DNA from: an uncultured Bacteroidales bacterium
Lineage (GTDB): Bacteria > Bacteroidota > Bacteroidia > Bacteroidales > UBA932
Direction of reading: 5' to 3'
DNA length: 7,952 bases
Assembly (NCBI GenBank): GCA_905234775.1
Contig: CAJOJC010000063.1
Span: forward strand, 1-7,952
A program made the translations under genes and the position numbers. A model generated the notes under the pieces. The model was not told the origin of the DNA and ran no database searches. It saw nothing but the letters and a program-made list of their open reading frames with translations. Every line of letters starts with the position of its first letter. Position 1 is the stretch's first letter. Shown piece after piece: positions 6,297-7,952 of this stretch.

Positions 6297-7952
6297 TACT
6301 CGCCCTTTTCGAGCTTAGACTTGAGGGCTGCGAGAGCGTCGATGTCGCCGAGAGTTGTCTTCTCAACGTTTGCATTGACGTTCTTGACTGCCTTCTTGGT
6401 CGCTGCTGCCTCGGAAGCAACTGCCTTCTCCTTAGCCTCCTGATAGGTGCGGAGGTGAGAAACAAGAACGCTCTTGGTGCTGCGGCGGAGTTCGATCACC
6501 TTGAAGGGGAGGGTCTCGCCGACAACTGCGGTCTTGCCGTCTTCCTTGACGAGGTCGCGGTTGAACGCGAAGCCTTCGGTCTCGGAATCGAGGGTGATAG
6601 TTGCGCCCTTGTCGGTAGTGCTGGCGATAGTACCTTCGACTACCTTACCTACGGGGTACTTAGCCTCGATGGCATCCCAAGGATTAGGGGTGAGCTGCTT
6701 GTGTCCAAGGCTGAGCTTGTGGCTGGTCTCGTCGCACTCGAGGATCACAACGTCAATCTCGTCACCGGGAGAAACGAGCTCCGAAGGGTGCTTGATCTTG
6801 TTCCAGCTGAGATCGCTGATGTGGATGAGTCCTTCCACGCTGTCCTCAAGCTGGGCGAAAACGCCGAAGCTTGTGATGTTGCGGACAACTGCTTTGTGCT
6901 GGCTTCCGACAGGATACTTCTCCTTGATGTTGTCCCAAGGGTTGGAAGTAAGCTGCTTCATACCGAGCGACATCTTGCGGGCCTCGCGGTCGAGAGTAAG
7001 GATCTGAGCCTCTACCTCGTCGCCAACCTTCAGGAAGTCCTGAGCGGAGTGGAGACGGGTGCTCCAAGACATCTCGGAGACATGGACCAGACCTTCGACA
7101 CCGGGCTCGATCTCGATGAATGCGCCGTAGTCTGCGATGAGGATAACCTTACCGGTCACTTTGTCGCCAACCTTGAGGTTCGGGTCGAGGTTGTCCCAAG
7201 GATGAGGAGTGAGCTGCTTGAGTCCAAGAGCGATCCTCTTCTGCTGATCATTGAAGTCGAGAACGACAACCTTGATCTTCTCGCCGAGGGAGACGACCTT
7301 CTCAGGGTGATTGATACGGCCCCAGGAAAGATCGGTGATGTGGATGAGACCGTCTACTCCGCCAAGGTCTACGAACACACCGTAGTTGGTGATGTTCTTG
7401 ACCTCGCCTTCGAGGACCTGGCCCTTCTCCAGCTTACCGATGAGTTCGGCCCTCTTAGCCTCCTGCTCAGCCTCGAGCAGTGCTTTGTGGGACACGACCA
7501 CGTTGTGGAATTCCTGGTTGATCTTGACGATCTTGAAGTCTATCGTCTGACCTACATACTGATCGTAATCATGGATAGGCTTGATATCGATGTGGCTGCC
7601 GGGGAGGAACGCCTCGATGCCGAATACGTCTACGATCATACCGCCTTTCGTGCGGGTCTTGACATATCCCTTGACGATCTCGTCCTTCTCGAAAGCCTCG
7701 CTGACGCGGTCCCAGGACTTGAGAGCGCGGGCTTTCTTGTGTGAAAGCACGAGCTGGCCCTTCTTGTCCTCGGCCGACTCTACGAATACTTCTACCTTGT
7801 CACCAACCTTGAGATCAGGGTTGTAGCGGAAATCCGCTGCTGAAATAACACCCTCGCTCTTACCGCCGATGCTGACGATAACTTCGCGCTTGTTGATCTC
7901 GGTGACTTCACCTTCGACTACTTCATTCTCAACGACCTTGTTGAGTGTGGCA
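6296..7952 (-). CDS. rpsA: 30S ribosomal protein S1, lacking its N-terminus (runs off right edge)
   Basis: S1 is the large RNA-binding ribosomal protein that captures and unfolds mRNA on the 30S subunit. The frame is open to the right edge, giving 551 visible residues; the true start lies outside. A GTG at 7750 is an internal valine, not a start. Six OB-fold S1 domains are visible at about 8-74, 88-157, 175-246, 259-333, 345-419 and 433-500, then a charged, Ala/Lys-rich tail (501-551) ending LAALKSKLEKGE. Domains 3-5 are the most canonical, with [YF]G[VA]F and EGL[IV]H[IV]S or GLIHIT motifs. Domain 6 is divergent (DKGATITL, EGFAFNRDL). Domains 3-6 are joined by LT-x-[NH]-PWD linkers. By analogy with E. 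coli, the first two domains anchor to the ribosome and the rest bind RNA. The stop overlaps the rnz start by one base. Confidence 0.96.
   Translation of the reverse strand, partial: ATLNKVVENEVVEGEVTEINKREVIVSIGGKSEGVISAADFRYNPDLKVGDKVEVFVESAEDKKGQLVLSHKKARALKSWDRVSEAFEKDEIVKGYVKTRTKGGMIVDVFGIEAFLPGSHIDIKPIHDYDQYVGQTIDFKIVKINQEFHNVVVSHKALLEAEQEAKRAELIGKLEKGQVLEGEVKNITNYGVFVDLGGVDGLIHITDLSWGRINHPEKVVSLGEKIKVVVLDFNDQQKRIALGLKQLTPHPWDNLDPNLKVGDKVTGKVILIADYGAFIEIEPGVEGLVHVSEMSWSTRLHSAQDFLKVGDEVEAQILTLDREARKMSLGMKQLTSNPWDNIKEKYPVGSQHKAVVRNITSFGVFAQLEDSVEGLIHISDLSWNKIKHPSELVSPGDEIDVVILECDETSHKLSLGHKQLTPNPWDAIEAKYPVGKVVEGTIASTTDKGATITLDSETEGFAFNRDLVKEDGKTAVVGETLPFKVIELRRSTKSVLVSHLRTYQEAKEKAVASEAAATKKAVKNVNANVEKTTLGDIDALAALKSKLEKGE
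6675..7219 (-). repeat. Three 26-bp linker repeats inside rpsA
   Basis: Plus-strand copies starting TCCCAAGG and ending AGCTGCTT lie at 6675-6700, 6933-6958 and 7194-7219, with periods of 258 and 261 bp. They encode the linkers K-Q-L-T-x-[NH]-PWD that follow S1 domains 5, 4 and 3. They reflect internal duplication of the S1 module, kept similar by protein constraint or occasional conversion, and are not mobile. Confidence 0.8.

Noticed and set aside
6675..7219. CRISPR-like or mobile repeat array suggested by three spaced 26-bp repeats
   Set aside because: The period of about 260 bp equals one S1 domain plus linker, and the repeats encode the conserved PWD linker in frame.
6173..7744. A 523-codon open frame on the plus strand opposite rpsA
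   Set aside because: It is antisense to an unmistakable S1 gene whose codon choice avoids TTA, CTA and TCA, which leaves the opposite strand open. The product is low-complexity, rich in Leu, Val, Asp and Glu, with no recognisable motif.

Overview
The window reads as a housekeeping segment of a Bacteroidota (probably Bacteroidales) chromosome of moderately high GC, in the mid-50s percent by eye. Three things point there. The start sites I examined lack a strong Shine-Dalgarno sequence. Copies of the Bacteroidota -7 promoter element TAnnTTTG sit in the only divergent spacer. The protein families have a Bacteroidales flavour, such as the PDTYEIYW segment of MltG and the six-domain ribosomal protein S1. 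No mobile element, CRISPR array, tRNA, rRNA or defence gene is visible. No stretch over 300 bases lacks a gene, and coding density is extreme.

Layout: (1) the 5' part of uvrB on the minus strand, running off the left edge; (2) a 30-bp divergent spacer built around a near-perfect palindrome that supplies a -7 element to each side; (3) apt on the plus strand; (4) a long RelA/SpoT-type (p)ppGpp synthetase on the minus strand, overlapping apt tail-to-tail by 4 bp; (5) upstream of it, on the same strand, mltG (1-bp gap) and a secreted glucosaminidase with two LysM domains (9-bp gap); (6) a 63-bp spacer with a small hairpin and a 9-bp direct repeat; (7) rnz (RNase Z), whose ATG shares one base with the stop of (8) rpsA, which runs off the right edge.

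From right to left the minus strand therefore carries rpsA-rnz, then glucosaminidase-mltG-rel. The themes are translation and tRNA 3' maturation, peptidoglycan cleavage, and the stringent-response alarmone. apt (purine salvage) faces rel, and uvrB (nucleotide excision repair) is divergent from apt.

I see no undescribed multi-gene system. The points most worth checking are: the symmetric promoter that would make both uvrB and apt leaderless and mutually exclusive; an RNase Z that keeps all metal ligands but lacks about 40 residues where the tRNA-clamping arm normally sits; a Rel protein with an intact synthetase but a degenerate HD hydrolase site; and a MltG with seven cysteines, one of them replacing an aspartate that I recall as usual near the active site.
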